Source of the DNA: Myrica gale
Taxonomy: Eukaryota > Streptophyta > Magnoliopsida > Fagales > Myricaceae
Direction: 5' to 3'
Length of the DNA: 64,000 nt
NCBI GenBank assembly: GCA_963930655.1
Contig: OZ005606.1
Location: forward strand, 21,430,001-21,494,000
The stretch's first letter is position 1. Every line of letters starts with the position of its first letter. Below, in pieces: positions 49,292 through 60,569 of this stretch. The translations under genes and the position numbers were made by a program. The notes beneath the pieces are model-generated. The model ran no database searches. It was not told where the DNA came from and was given only the letters and a program-made list of their open reading frames with translations.

Positions 49292-51873
49292 TTGGCTTAA
49301 ATGCATCTCATGCCCCTGTGGTATTCGTGAATTGCAAATATGTCCCTGAGGTAAACAAAGTCATTTTAATACCCCTGAGGTAAGCTTCAAGGTCACAATA
49401 TGTCCTTCCGTTGATATGTCGTTTAAAAGACTAACGATAAATGTTGATGTGGCAAAAATAGACACGTCAGCACCAATAATTGATGCCATGTGTCTCATCA
49501 CATTCCCGGTCGTACGCCACGTCATTGTATTCTTTACACGTAATCATTTTTAATTGTTTTTAAATTTTAAATTTGTTAAAAAAACCAAACACGGGGGCTT
49601 TAAGAAAAAAAAATTAAAAAATATTTTAATTGTTTTTATTTTTTTAAAGGAATATAAAAATGTGAAATGGGGCTAAGCTGAGCGACGCTTTTCAGCTTAG
49701 TCCCATTTCCCCTCACGAAATTGGTTGAACAATTCATAGCATTTTGAGTTTGAACCTCTAGAACATTGCAGCCTCTTGAGTGATTTTCCCCTCACGAAAT
49801 TGGTTGAACAATTCCACGCGGTCAAGAGTTTTTACCTCCAATGGTGAGGAATGTGTAAGAAGGTGAAGAAGCTGGAAGAGGAAACACACAAATTTAAGGA
49901 GAAAGAGAAGCGTCTGAAAATGTGTTTGTTTGGGTCTTGGATTTTCTTCTTTGGGATGAGCCTATATATGTGTAAACCTTGTGTCTGTTAAAGTGTAAAC
50001 GTGTGCTTCTGTGGATGGGTACTTGTATTTAGTTGTAGTGCTTTTAGTTCTAGGGCTTAGTACTCTTTGGATTTTGTAACCAAATCAGAATAGATGGAGA
50101 CTTTGATTGTAATGGTATTTGACTATTTGAGGCACTTTATGAATTTGATTGTAATGGTACTTGTATTTAGTTCTAGTGCATGACCAACACCTGGTTGTTC
50201 CTCAACATCATTATCCTCATCTCCATTATCACTATCCTCAACCTCAACATCATTATCCTCAACCCCATCATCACTATCCTCAATCTCATAATCATCATAT
50301 CCACCTCCGTACTCGTCATCATCCATATGTTCCCCACCTCTAAAATCGCCATCATCTTAATCATCATCTCCACCAACCAAACATGGGATATCAACCAAAT
50401 GCACCACGTATAAGTGCAACTCCGGTTGCCTTCTTTGCACTAGAAAATCCAACAACTGTCTCACATCATAGTCGGTGGTCAAATATGTGAACGGCTTCGC
50501 TTTATCATGGACAAACTTATAGGCTAATTTGTCAACATTCATGTACCCCATGTTCCTGCTAACGAATCTCTTAAGAACATCCACTGAGAGATTGCATGGG
50601 TCAATGTTGCCTATGTGATCAACCTCGCCTCCGGCGTACACATCCAGCGATTGACTTAGAGATCCGCCGTGGTGTACATATATATGCACCATTTCTGTAT
50701 ACAACAAATAAAAAAGCATTACGTTTCTCAGGACTACAATGACATAAAACAACTTCTAATAAACTATAAACAGAATAAATGGTTGTACATAAAGAGGACA
50801 ATAACAAATAGAAAGGAATAAACATAAATATATGGCTACCAAGTAAACATGTGCAATTCCAAAAAAAATGCCTTGAACTTTCATTATTTGCTTTCTTTCG
50901 TCCAACTATAATAGGACAACGAAATCCAACTACGCAATACACGATGTGAGATCGTCAGCAGCATGTTTCCACCAACGAAATAAACAATGTTGCCAACAAA
51001 ATAAGGATCACATGGAGATATTCATTAACTAATGAAAATACGTGCAGACAAAAATATTTACATCTAGCACACGACAAACAACATTTACACCCCAAACCCA
51101 AAGTGTACAAAAGCAAATAACCTGCATCAACATACCAGAGGGGCCCTCAACTCATGAATAAAGAACAAAAACATCACATGGGTTCGATTGTACAAAGGGG
51201 GACATACAGTGACTAACCTTTAACTATTAGCTCCTTTCAAGAATAGAAAGGGGGACCACACTGTGCTTTGTCAAACACCAATGAAATGTCAAGAAAAGCA
51301 ACTTCTTTGGAGGAATTGAACGGCTTCTTGTCTCTCAATCTGTGGCTACAATTGTCTCTCAATTGATGGCTTCAAATCTGGGAGAAATTACTCGAGACTA
51401 GGGGTGCGATATTCTTCTTTGGACAAAGACTCAAAATGCTACGAACTGTTCAAGTATTTCGTGAGGGGAAAGGGGAAATGGGGCTAAGCTGGACGACGTC
51501 GTTCAGCTTAGCCCATTTCACATTTTTATGTTCCTTTAAAAAAATAAAATCTATTTTTTTTAAAGGATAATGGGGCTTAGCCCCTGTGTTCGATTTTTTT
51601 AAAAAATAAAAATTAAAAATGATGACGTGTAAAGAATACAATGACATGGCGTATGACCGGCCATTTGGTGCTACACGTGGCATCATCTTATTGGTGCTGA
51701 CGTGTCTATTTTGCCACATCAACATTTACCGTTAGTCTTCCAAACGGCACATCAACGGAGGGGCATATTGTGACCTTGAAGTCTACCTCAGTGGTATTAA
51801 AATGACTTTGTTTACCTCAGACGCATATTTGCAATTCACGAATACCACAGGGGCATGAGATGCATTTAAGCCT
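49292..51873 (-). mobile_element. 2.6-kb MULE, internally deleted MuDR derivative
   Basis: Terminal inverted repeats of roughly 250 bp begin TTGGCTTAAATGCATCTCA (left) and AGGCTTAAATGCATCTCA (right, reverse-complemented). Both share CCTGTGGTATTCGTGAATTG and, further in, ACGTCAGCACCAATAA-type sequence. The target duplication is AAATTTTTT (49283-49291) against AAATTTTTC (51874-51882), 8 of 9. Only the N-terminal part of a transposase gene is left inside (minus strand, 50123-50692). It lies in intron 3 of the cyclin-D1-binding-protein-like gene. Confidence 0.88.
50123..50692 (-). pseudogene. N-terminal fragment of a MuDR-type transposase
   Basis: The start MVHIYVHHGGSLSQSL opens a PB1-like domain like that of the transposase at 6872. 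TAA at 50357-50359 interrupts the frame. The same frame then continues into a long Asp/Glu tract (DSDDGVEDNDVEVEDSD) to about 50123. The DNA-binding, catalytic and SWIM domains are missing, so an internal deletion removed most of the gene. Confidence 0.85.
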
Positions 51874-52764
51874 AAATTTTTCCACATATGGTCTGATCTT
51901 GCATAGCTATACCACTCATATTATGCATCATATTTGTAAAAATGTATTATATTTTCACGATCATACTGACAAATGTTTAAATCCTTGCATATTAATTCTC
52001 TGTTTAAACAATTCTTATGTTCTTTGTGGCTTTACATTAGCAGGACCTCGCAAGAAAGACCAAAAACTCTCAATCCCCCAGTTTGTTGGTGCAGTATGGG
52101 AAGCATGTTCTGCTCTTAAAAAGACTCCTTCCACAAATATCACAGCAGTTGGGCGGGCTATGACGCAAGCTGCAGTTTCATTGAAGGATGTTCTTAGGGA
52201 GATGAAGGAGCTCAAGCCAGGTTCCTCCAACCCAACAGATGAAACTTATTATGATGAGGCTTCTAACAAAGCAGAAGGTGAACCCCAGAATGATAATGAT
52301 TTGTGTGAGGATGATCATGGCAATGACCTGTCACCTGAAGAGATGAAAATTGCCCAATCGGCAATAGTGCTCGTGTCTGAAACGCTTGTCGTCATTAAGG
52401 AACTTATCCGCACTATCACAGGTATGCTTAAACTGGAAAATCCAAATGACAGTGGTCACTTCGTCGATTGTTTGGAGAAATTGTTGAAGCTCACTAAAGG
52501 AATTGGAGCACAGATTGATGAGCTTGGAGCTTGTCTTTACCCCCCACAAGAGGTTCCAGCAATGAAGGCTGCTTCTGAGAAAATCTCCAAAATCATTGAT
52601 GATATGCTAGTGTAGAGCTGGGAAGTCTTGGAGGAACTTCACAAGCTTTTCTTCAGGCATGCGATGGTTTGAGGGATTCGCTGAGAAAGTTCCAATATGA
52701 ACTGGATTTTCCTAACACTGCTGATCTGGAGGAAAAACTGCAGGACATCGCATTGAGCAATTAG

Positions 52765-53227
52765 GATCCATGTAAATTAAATTTACGGATAGGTATCTTG
52801 TAATTACCTAAAGAAGTGATTTTGTTTTTGGAGTTGGGAAGGAAATTGGTTCTGCTTTGGACTTTACCAGGATTGATCGTACACATCAAACAATTACTTC
52901 TTGTTAATCAGAGCATTGGATAATACAAATTTTGGAAGAATGACACGGATGATTCATCCTCTGTTCCCCTGTCTATATAGCAAATCAAGACGAATATAAA
53001 ATTACAATCACAAAACCATTTAGAAGATTGTACTGCTGTTCTGGACGTTAAATATTACTATTGTATTCTAGCCGAAACTTTTACAAAGATTAAGTACAAA
53101 TAAAACAATTGGAGGATTCGGGCGATTGATCCTCAGTTCCTCTTGTTATGTATAGCTTAAGCTTGAATATACAGGTCCATTGCATGCCGCCATGCCCTGA
53201 TGCCTGACAAATCCCACCCATTCATAT
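52765..53227. other. Convergent intergenic region
   Basis: Holds the 3' flanks of the cyclin-D1-binding-protein-like gene (plus) and TATC (minus), which meet tail to tail. No other feature. Confidence 0.6.
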
Positions 53228-55114
53228 TCACCGCCCTGTAAGTTTAACCACCCAGGCACCACCCAAGTAAAGTCCCAGTAGGGGTCCTGCCAGAAGAACC
53301 TGAGTAAGAGGATCAGTTGACGGGGTAAGTACAGCAGCTGCTACAACTGCACCAACCACTACATATCTCCAAATTGATAGCATTTGGTCTCCGGACACCA
53401 GACCAACTTGTCCCAGTAGAATTTGTATAACTGGAACCTGCGGAACAAGATGAGAAATTTGTATAATATGATTCGCCCCATCTTGATCAGAGGAGAACAG
53501 TACTCAATCTGAAGAGAATGATTAATTCCACAAAAACAACAGAAGTCTTTTCTTATAAACATTTCTAACGGACTTGGGTAAGAAGATTTATCTTCAATTT
53601 TCCAGCATTTGACTGCAGAACTTAGTAATGCAAGATATAACTCTTATCAGTTTCATAGAAAAGATAATTGGTACTGAAAGAAAGGAACATATTATTGACC
53701 TAGGGGCATTAAATCATCCTACTGTTACTATGCATACCAGGTCAATGAATGACACTCATTTTACATATCCAGCAATAGAAAAAGGGGGGGGGGGGGGGGG
53801 GAAGCTCCCATTTCAAATAGTGATACTTAAGAGCTTGTCCTTCATTACTAAGAGTAACCCCCCCCCCCTGGGGATCTTGGTCTCTAAATGATTAAAAACA
53901 AAATTGTTTTACGGAAAAAATAAATTTTGAATAAGACTTCGACTTCCAACATGAATTGCACATACGTTTGCTAACTAGTAGGTAAGTGAAAACCTTTACC
54001 TGGAATGACAAGCCAGTGCTGAACATAAGCACAAGAACAAACTCGAAGTATTGATCAATGGACCAGAACGATTCCACAACCCCTTCCGCATAACTAACAA
54101 AGAAATTTAGGGCTGCTGGTGTCAAAACCAAGTAGGAGAAGATGATACCAGCATAGAAAAGTACCGACGAGCCCAATACGATTGGAGCCAGAAACCGTCT
54201 CTCTGATCTCGTCAAGCCTGGAAGAACAAAGGCTATGATCTCATACAAAATGATAGGGCTTCCTAACAGAAGGCCACAGTATCCTGACACCTGCAGCTCA
54301 CCATTAAAAAGAGTTTTATTATATATTTCCAGATGTTCATCTCGTATCTAAATCAACTTGATTAGGACAAACACAAACCCCAAAATCCAGTTATGCAAGT
54401 TCTCACGTGTACAAATCCACATACAGTAACTGACACATATAAGCCAAATTTTACACCGAGCGTTTCATTCAATCTAACCTTTACAGTTGTGAAGAAAAAT
54501 TCACCAGGAGCTAGCTGCAGGAACCGCACACCCTGCACTTTGACAGGAGCTTCAAGAATCGTTATCAGCTCCTTCGAGAATGCAAAGCATCCCAAAATAG
54601 CTGCCCCAACTGCCAAAACCGACACGAATATCCTCTGGCGCAGCTCTTCCAGATGATCGAATATGCTCATCTCTTTATCATCAGGGAGGAGCTCTTTGCT
54701 GGGATAAAGAATATCATACAGCGCACCCCGTCCACTATCCTGGTCCAACTTCTCCACAAAACTTCCTTCTCGTAAGCTATCTGCCAGTTCAGCGTCGGAC
54801 ATAATGCCTAAGTCGGAGCAGAAAGTGACTTAGAGATATTTATGAAATTTGAGTTTTCGGGGCTTACCAGGCCTATCTTCGACGGCGGAGCCAACACTAG
54901 TCCCCAATTCCTGCTCCTTCTGTCGCACGCCGTCATCAACGGCAAAGCAAATGACGTCTCCAAGACTCCTCCGGTGAAGTAATCTCTGCGAAGCACCAAA
55001 TCCCAACCTCGATCTCCTCCAAGTTCTGCTGACCGGAAGAGAAGTTCGGCGCTTGAAGTGACAGCAATCGTGGAGCTGCAAATGAGGGACCAGAGCTGCG
55101 CTCGTGCTCCCCAT
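53228..55114 (-). CDS. TATC: Chloroplast Sec-independent protein translocase TatC, 358 aa
   Basis: Core membrane subunit of the thylakoid twin-arginine (delta-pH) translocase; it binds the twin-Arg signal peptide of folded cargo together with Hcf106. Four exons: 55114-54868, 54807-54479, 54290-54000 and 53437-53228. Exon 1 codes for a Ser/Arg-rich chloroplast transit peptide (MGSTSAALV at the start). Exon 2 holds [23 protein letters not shown], the conserved stromal N-region and first helix. Exon 3 holds [32 protein letters not shown] and [20 protein letters not shown]. Exon 4 holds the last two helices and ends LTGR-stop. Six membrane helices are expected. Length is close to Arabidopsis TatC. 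The frame is intact. Confidence 0.96.
53784..53868. repeat. G18 and C11 homopolymers in TATC intron 3
   Basis: An 18-base G-run (53784-53801) and an 11-base C-run (53858-53868), 56 bp apart on the same strand. They could pair with each other or form a G-quadruplex. Such runs are also prone to assembly error. Confidence 0.85.
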
Positions 55115-55486
55115 CTTTCTCTCCCTCTAGATAATTTTCTGCTTTTTGGACTCCCAAAAAATATCAAACGAGTCAGCTTGCTGTGGCTTGTTTGAACGAT
55201 TGGTTCGTATTGGGATCTCGCCGTTGCAGCCGATATATTAAATTTTCGGACGCGGCGCAATTTAGCTGGACATGCGGGCGATAAAGGCCCTTCGCGTACG
55301 GTAGAACTCGCTGTGGACTGGGCTCTGACTCGGCCCGGCTCATTAAAATGGCCACACGGGTTGGTTAGTCAAGATTCGGCCCGGTAGACAGGCTTAAGGC
55401 TTTGCTGCTTTGGCTGCCCACCTATTCTTCTTCTTTCCCGCCAATTTTTACCTTCTCGGTTCACACTCGCTGAGCAGCGTTCGGCA
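55115..55486. promoter_or_regulatory. Divergent promoter between TATC and ORC4
   Basis: 372 bp separate the two start codons, so the pair probably shares a bidirectional promoter. No TATA box is evident for ORC4. A site-II-like TGGGCT lies at 55319-55324, and several CGGCCC / GGCCCGG motifs lie between 55320 and 55385. An E2F-type site is at 55434-55444. Confidence 0.7.
55434..55444 (+). promoter_or_regulatory. E2F-type site upstream of ORC4
   Basis: TTTCCCGCCAA, an exact match to the plant E2F consensus TTTSSCGC, ends 42 bp before the ORC4 start codon. Plant ORC genes are known E2F targets, expressed at G1/S. Confidence 0.75.
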
Positions 55487-58400
55487 ATGGGTCGAGAGAA
55501 AGCGGCGGAGGAAGCCCTAAATCTCCTCCGAAGTAGACTCTGTGACCCTAGTTTCGTCTTCAAGCCTCTTTCTAATTCTCCGGACAGCAACTACAGGTGC
55601 GATTCTTTCTCTATATGATCTTTCTATCCCTCTGTTTGGTTCCTAAGAAAATGGTGTCAAAGAGACATTACTCGATTGGTTTGGCGGGAAAAAAATGATC
55701 TTCATGACTGTGAGGAAAGTTCTACCGTCGAGATAATGAAATAACCAAACTAAAAATAATTCAAAGCCAATTATCCGCAATTTTGTTTTGTTTCCAAGGA
55801 TTTTGGAGAACCCAGGCCGTTTTCTTTTTGGACAGCAAACTGAAGTTTATAATATCGAGTTCGGTCACTGAAGCATGCAACAACTCAATCCTGCTTCTCG
55901 GTCCCGGGGGCTCTGGGAAAATCGCGGTTTGCACCTCTCTTTGGTTAAGCTCTAGTAAGATATCACAATCTGCTTTATTTGAAGAGTACTCCCATTCTTA
56001 CTTTTTTTTCTTCTTTCTCGAGTTCTTAGGTGTTGGAGCTTGTTCTCAAAGACCTGTTGGAGGAATATCCTGATATGATTTCTGTTGTAAGGACCAATTA
56101 CCTTTTCCTTCTCTCCGATTGGGATCTGAAATGATTTCACTTTTGAGTCGAACTCAGACCTTATATGGTGGTGCCTCTTTAAGTGGATAACATTCTGTTT
56201 CGCTGTTGGGTAACGGAGTAGAGGAATTGTTCGATTGCATGTTTATGTTTTAGGATACTCGATGTACATTCAACTAATTGGAATTGGAATTGCCTCAAAA
56301 TGAAAATCCTCCAGCTTGAATGAGAACGCATAAAATGACATCCATGATGGCACTTGCTGCTAGATACTCACTCATATGGTGGCATTTCATGAAACCAAGA
56401 AATTGATTATGCGCCATTAATTTTGGCAGTCGATCCAGGGGTTTTTCAGTGACCCCATTCAAGTTAATGTTTAAATCCTAACTTGACTTCGACAAACCTG
56501 TCTACTTTCCATTGGACGACCAAATGCGTAATCATTTTCTTTCGCTGGATGCATCTGTGTTCCAATACGTTGTGTGTTAGTTGTGAAATTTTCTAGAATA
56601 CGATATTCTTTCCTTGTTAGTGAGTTGCTTTTAGAGTTTTTTCGTCACAGAGTTATTATCATGTATATATTCAAAATTTTCTACAAGTGTTCTTCCTTGT
56701 GGAACAGATGCTACGAATCCATTGCTTGCACTTGTAAAGTAAACATCACTCCAGCAACTTTCAAAAAAAAAAAATTGAGGCTCTGTTTCTCTCATGTGCT
56801 GTGTTAACTCAGGATGCCATTGGGATTTAGTCATGCACTTGGTCATCCTCTCCAATGATGATGCATCACCTGCCCCCTTTGTTGAAGACAAAGTTTTCTC
56901 ATTATAACTCACTTCGCATTGTATTTGTTGTTGCAGATCAGGTTAAGTGGGCTTTTGCATAGTGATGACAATTGCGCTTTCAAGGTTGTGATTCCCTAAC
57001 TTGTGCCCTCTTCTGCGTGGTCTTTCATATTAGTTTCTATAACATTGAGTTTTCACATGCTAATAAATATGCTGTATGAGGTTGAATCATAATTTTTCAC
57101 GAAAGATGGTGGTTGATACTTGAGAATGTAAGAAAGAATTTTGCAAAAACCTTTCCTATTTTCTGGTGAAATGAAGAAAGGTGCTTCCCACTAGTAGAAC
57201 ATGTAAACTACATCTGACAAAACCACCCTAGAGACCCATATCTTATTGGTCAAATTCTTGTGATAATGTAGTGTTGAAGAAAATGATGAACCATGTAAAG
57301 CCAGTGCATTGAGGTAATAACATCTGAGTAAGCTGTGTGACATATGATAGATGAGGAAGTGTTTTCCATGAAGTTGTAGGGAATTTAGGCATGAAGTTGT
57401 GTGGAATTCTAGGTGTTAGCTAATATTGACATCTATTAGTCTTAAAGGAAGCATTCCTGTCATGTCTAGAGACTAGCATTCATGAAATGCCATGCAGACA
57501 CGAGCAAAACAAAATTACAAAAGAGGTATAGATTTAAACATTAGAACACGTTAGAACAGGTGCATGCCTATGTGCATTGATGTATTTCTTCTTATTGTCA
57601 TTTTTCTAGAGCATTGCTTCCGTAAATAATTTTTCTTCAAACTTTTTAAGATTTATCTGACATGGTTATATTGATCTTTCAGGAAATTGCCAGGCAGCTA
57701 TGTGTAGAGCATCACTTGTTATTCTCAAAAATGGTACATGCATAATCTATTTGAGGTCTGTGATGCACTACAACTCAGACGTCTGATATCCTGCTCTTAA
57801 TGTGGTTCTTATAGGCATCATTTGATGATAACTCCCAGTTTATGATTGCCATGTTAAGGTGAGTATAATGTTTTGTTTGATTTCCTTGTTGAGTGGTTTT
57901 AATTGAAATGAAGTTGTGATTTCTGCTTTTTAGGGAGTGTGGCTTAGCGCATAAAACAGTTGTTTTTGTACTGGATGAGTTTGACCTGTTTGCTCAGGTA
58001 AGACTCCTCAATTCTGTGCCTATTGCTTTCTCGGTGCTGAAGCTTTGCAGTTTGAGTTTTTGTAATGATATCTTTCGTTGTTTACTTTGATGGAAAATAA
58101 TGATAGTCTATGTCAAATCCCATCTTTAGTCCTGTTTGCTCTGTTTGAATTCTCTGATTATGTCATAGCTACTGTTCATATCTTTCTTTGCAGGGAAAAC
58201 AACGTGTACTCTATAGTTTGCTAGATGCAATGCAATCTGTAACATCACAAGCTGTTGTCGTTGGTGTGAGTTGCCGACTGGTATGATACTTTGAAGTTTC
58301 CTTCATCTATCTTATTTGTCATCTTCAGGTTTGTTCACTGTTGAATTATAAAATCACAATAGAATGTGAGGCAGTGTTGTCTTGCAATTCTGACGAGTTT

Positions 58401-60523
58401 TATGAAAATAAATTGGAAGTTTGACGATTGATGTTATATGCAAACTGTGCTTCCTGGTAATTGAGTGCAAAAAGATATGTATAGAAACTGCATTGTCAAG
58501 AATATCAAAACTTTAGGCTGCTTGTTTGCAGGATACGGATCAGCTTTTGGAGAAAAGAGTAAGATCTCGTTTTTCACATAGAAAGCTATTGTTTCTTCCT
58601 CCTTCTAAGGGAGACTTGCAGAGGTAATTTTGTTAATTGTCGACTCTCAGATGCTACCATGTTTCTGCCCAACAAAAAAAAATTGCAAGTTTTATAAATG
58701 ATGGCGTTGACTTCCTAATGTTCTGGTCATGCAGATTATTGGAGCACAGTTTGTCACTGCCAGTAGACTCGACCCTTCCCCATGACTATGCTGTGGAATT
58801 TAATGCTAAGCTTCAAGTATCCTTTCAATGATATAGCAATATGGGCGTCTAGGATAATGCACATTTGCATAACATGAGAATAAGGTGTCTTTGAATTCGT
58901 CTTCCAAAATGTTTTGAGAGGCTGTTGGGATGCTTAATATAACCTTCTTCAGAAACCCAAATTTGCCAATTTAAGTAATATCACATGTTCTTTTAACACC
59001 CGAAACTGCGCTTTCTGAAAATTGTTGAGGCCTTTTGCATAAAGATTGTAGATGAGTTTACCAAAGTGGTATTACCAGATATGGGTTAGAGACAGCACAG
59101 GTAGACTAAGTACAAACCGGGACCAGTTAGCAATTAGTCTTTGTGTTTTGAAAATAAAAGCCTTCGGTTATTTGGGTCTGCCAACACCAATGTCACATGG
59201 ATTGAGGTTGGAAGAGGAAACTAACGAACCAACAACTTCAATTCGGAAAGATATCTCTAGGGCAGATCTGAGTTTCTCAAGCCCTCCCAAAGTTTATCAC
59301 TTTAATAGAAGGTAAATGTGAATGGATATATGGAAAACCGTTGATCAGAAAGAAAATTTATAGATTTATTACCTTGAGGTTTGTCAGAAGATCTACCAGT
59401 TTATTTTTTTTCATGGGGCTTCTTGTTTTTTTGGAGTGGGAGAGGGGGAGACTGGATGCGGAACTTAACTTTTTCTTGATTATTTCCATAGTTTAACCTA
59501 TTATGGACTGTCAATTGGGAGCATATGCAAAACAAATAAATATGCTAGCTGTGTGCTACAACCTTATATGCTTAATATTCAATTTCCAAACAAAAATCAT
59601 ATGTTATACAGGGTTCTCAAGTCTCAAAGTATTAATTTATCATTTATCCTAAAAGTTTAAGCTATTAGGAAGAAGTAGATTTCATTATTTAAATTATATC
59701 TCTAACACTCCATCTCACATGTAAATCAGACTCTTTATTTGGTATGCCCAACAGATATAATATTTAATTGAAATCGGGGTGAAGTGCCGAGTCAGGTCTC
59801 AAACTCAGGACCTTGGCTTTTATACCATATGAATATATTATTTATCTCAAAAGCTTAAGCTTTATATTCTCTAACACTAAGTAGCATTACTTATCTGAAA
59901 CTCAAATAAGTTACTTAGCTTTTGACAGATGGAAATGCTCGTTATATTAGAGGTTCAGGTCCTTTATGCTGTTTTCTTATATCTGGTTTAATGAATCCTT
60001 GACATTTTACAGAAAATTTTAGGGGATGAAAAGTTCACACAAATGATCTCTTCATATATGAATTTCGATGCCACTGTCAACCACTTATTGAGGTTTCTGT
60101 AAGTTCTTTCACCCAGAAAGACAGAATTTCTCTATTAATGTGTCAGTTTTGATTGTATTTATGTTTCGTTCTTAGTGTCAAACTTACTATTGATAGACCA
60201 CGACACTAGATTCCGTGCTGTTTCTTACATGGATTTGGGATCTGGACTCCTATCACTTGAGAATTTCAAAACTGCACTTTCAACCATGGAGAGGCAGCCA
60301 AAGCTGGAATGTATAAAAGGTTTGAAGATTACTGAATATTACTATGCTCTTATGAACATATCTCTTTGACGCTCTTGTTCTTGGAATCTTCTCCGCTACA
60401 TTGTTTACAAAACGACTTTTATTAATTTGAGGTCATTCATCTGGCCCCAACAAGTTGTTGTGGAACGCAGAATCATCTTTGTTGTGTTTTCTCATTTTTC
60501 TTACACAAAGGATGTTCATTCTC

Positions 60524-60569
<46 letters not shown>

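Larger units (their letters stand above)
46565..52764 (+). pseudogene. CCNDBP1-like: Cyclin-D1-binding protein 1 (GCIP)-like gene, disabled
   Basis: Four exons: 46565-46639, 46777-46870, 48204-48413 and 52044-52764. The segments follow the plant cyclin-D1-binding-protein-1 family in order: MGKAEKEQL and HLNTIHETFQ in exon 1; LDKVSWEEVVKMGEEVSKQATI in exon 2; GMLWTGET and VGAGHTLSSSIHASVK in exon 3; KKDQKLSIPQFVGAVWEAC, NITAVGRAMTQAAVS and the GCIP C-terminal helices in exon 4. Three lesions break it. TAA at 46601-46603 stands where Leu is expected (codon 13). TGA at 48305-48307 stands where Gly is expected. An extra 2 bp near 52611-52614 shifts the frame so that TAG 52613-52615 is read about 50 codons early. 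Splice sites are intact. Intron 2 holds a SINE and intron 3 a MULE derivative. A leaky or re-initiated product cannot be excluded. Confidence 0.9.

Noticed and set aside
54362..54478. Longer reading of TATC exon 2 past 54479
   Set aside because: The conserved protein continues at VSGYCG in the next exon, and a GT donor lies at the exact join; the read-through is intron.
59052..59315. Open frame in ORC4 intron 10
   Set aside because: ORC4 reads through from 58816 to 60013 in phase without it, and it matches no ORC4 segment.
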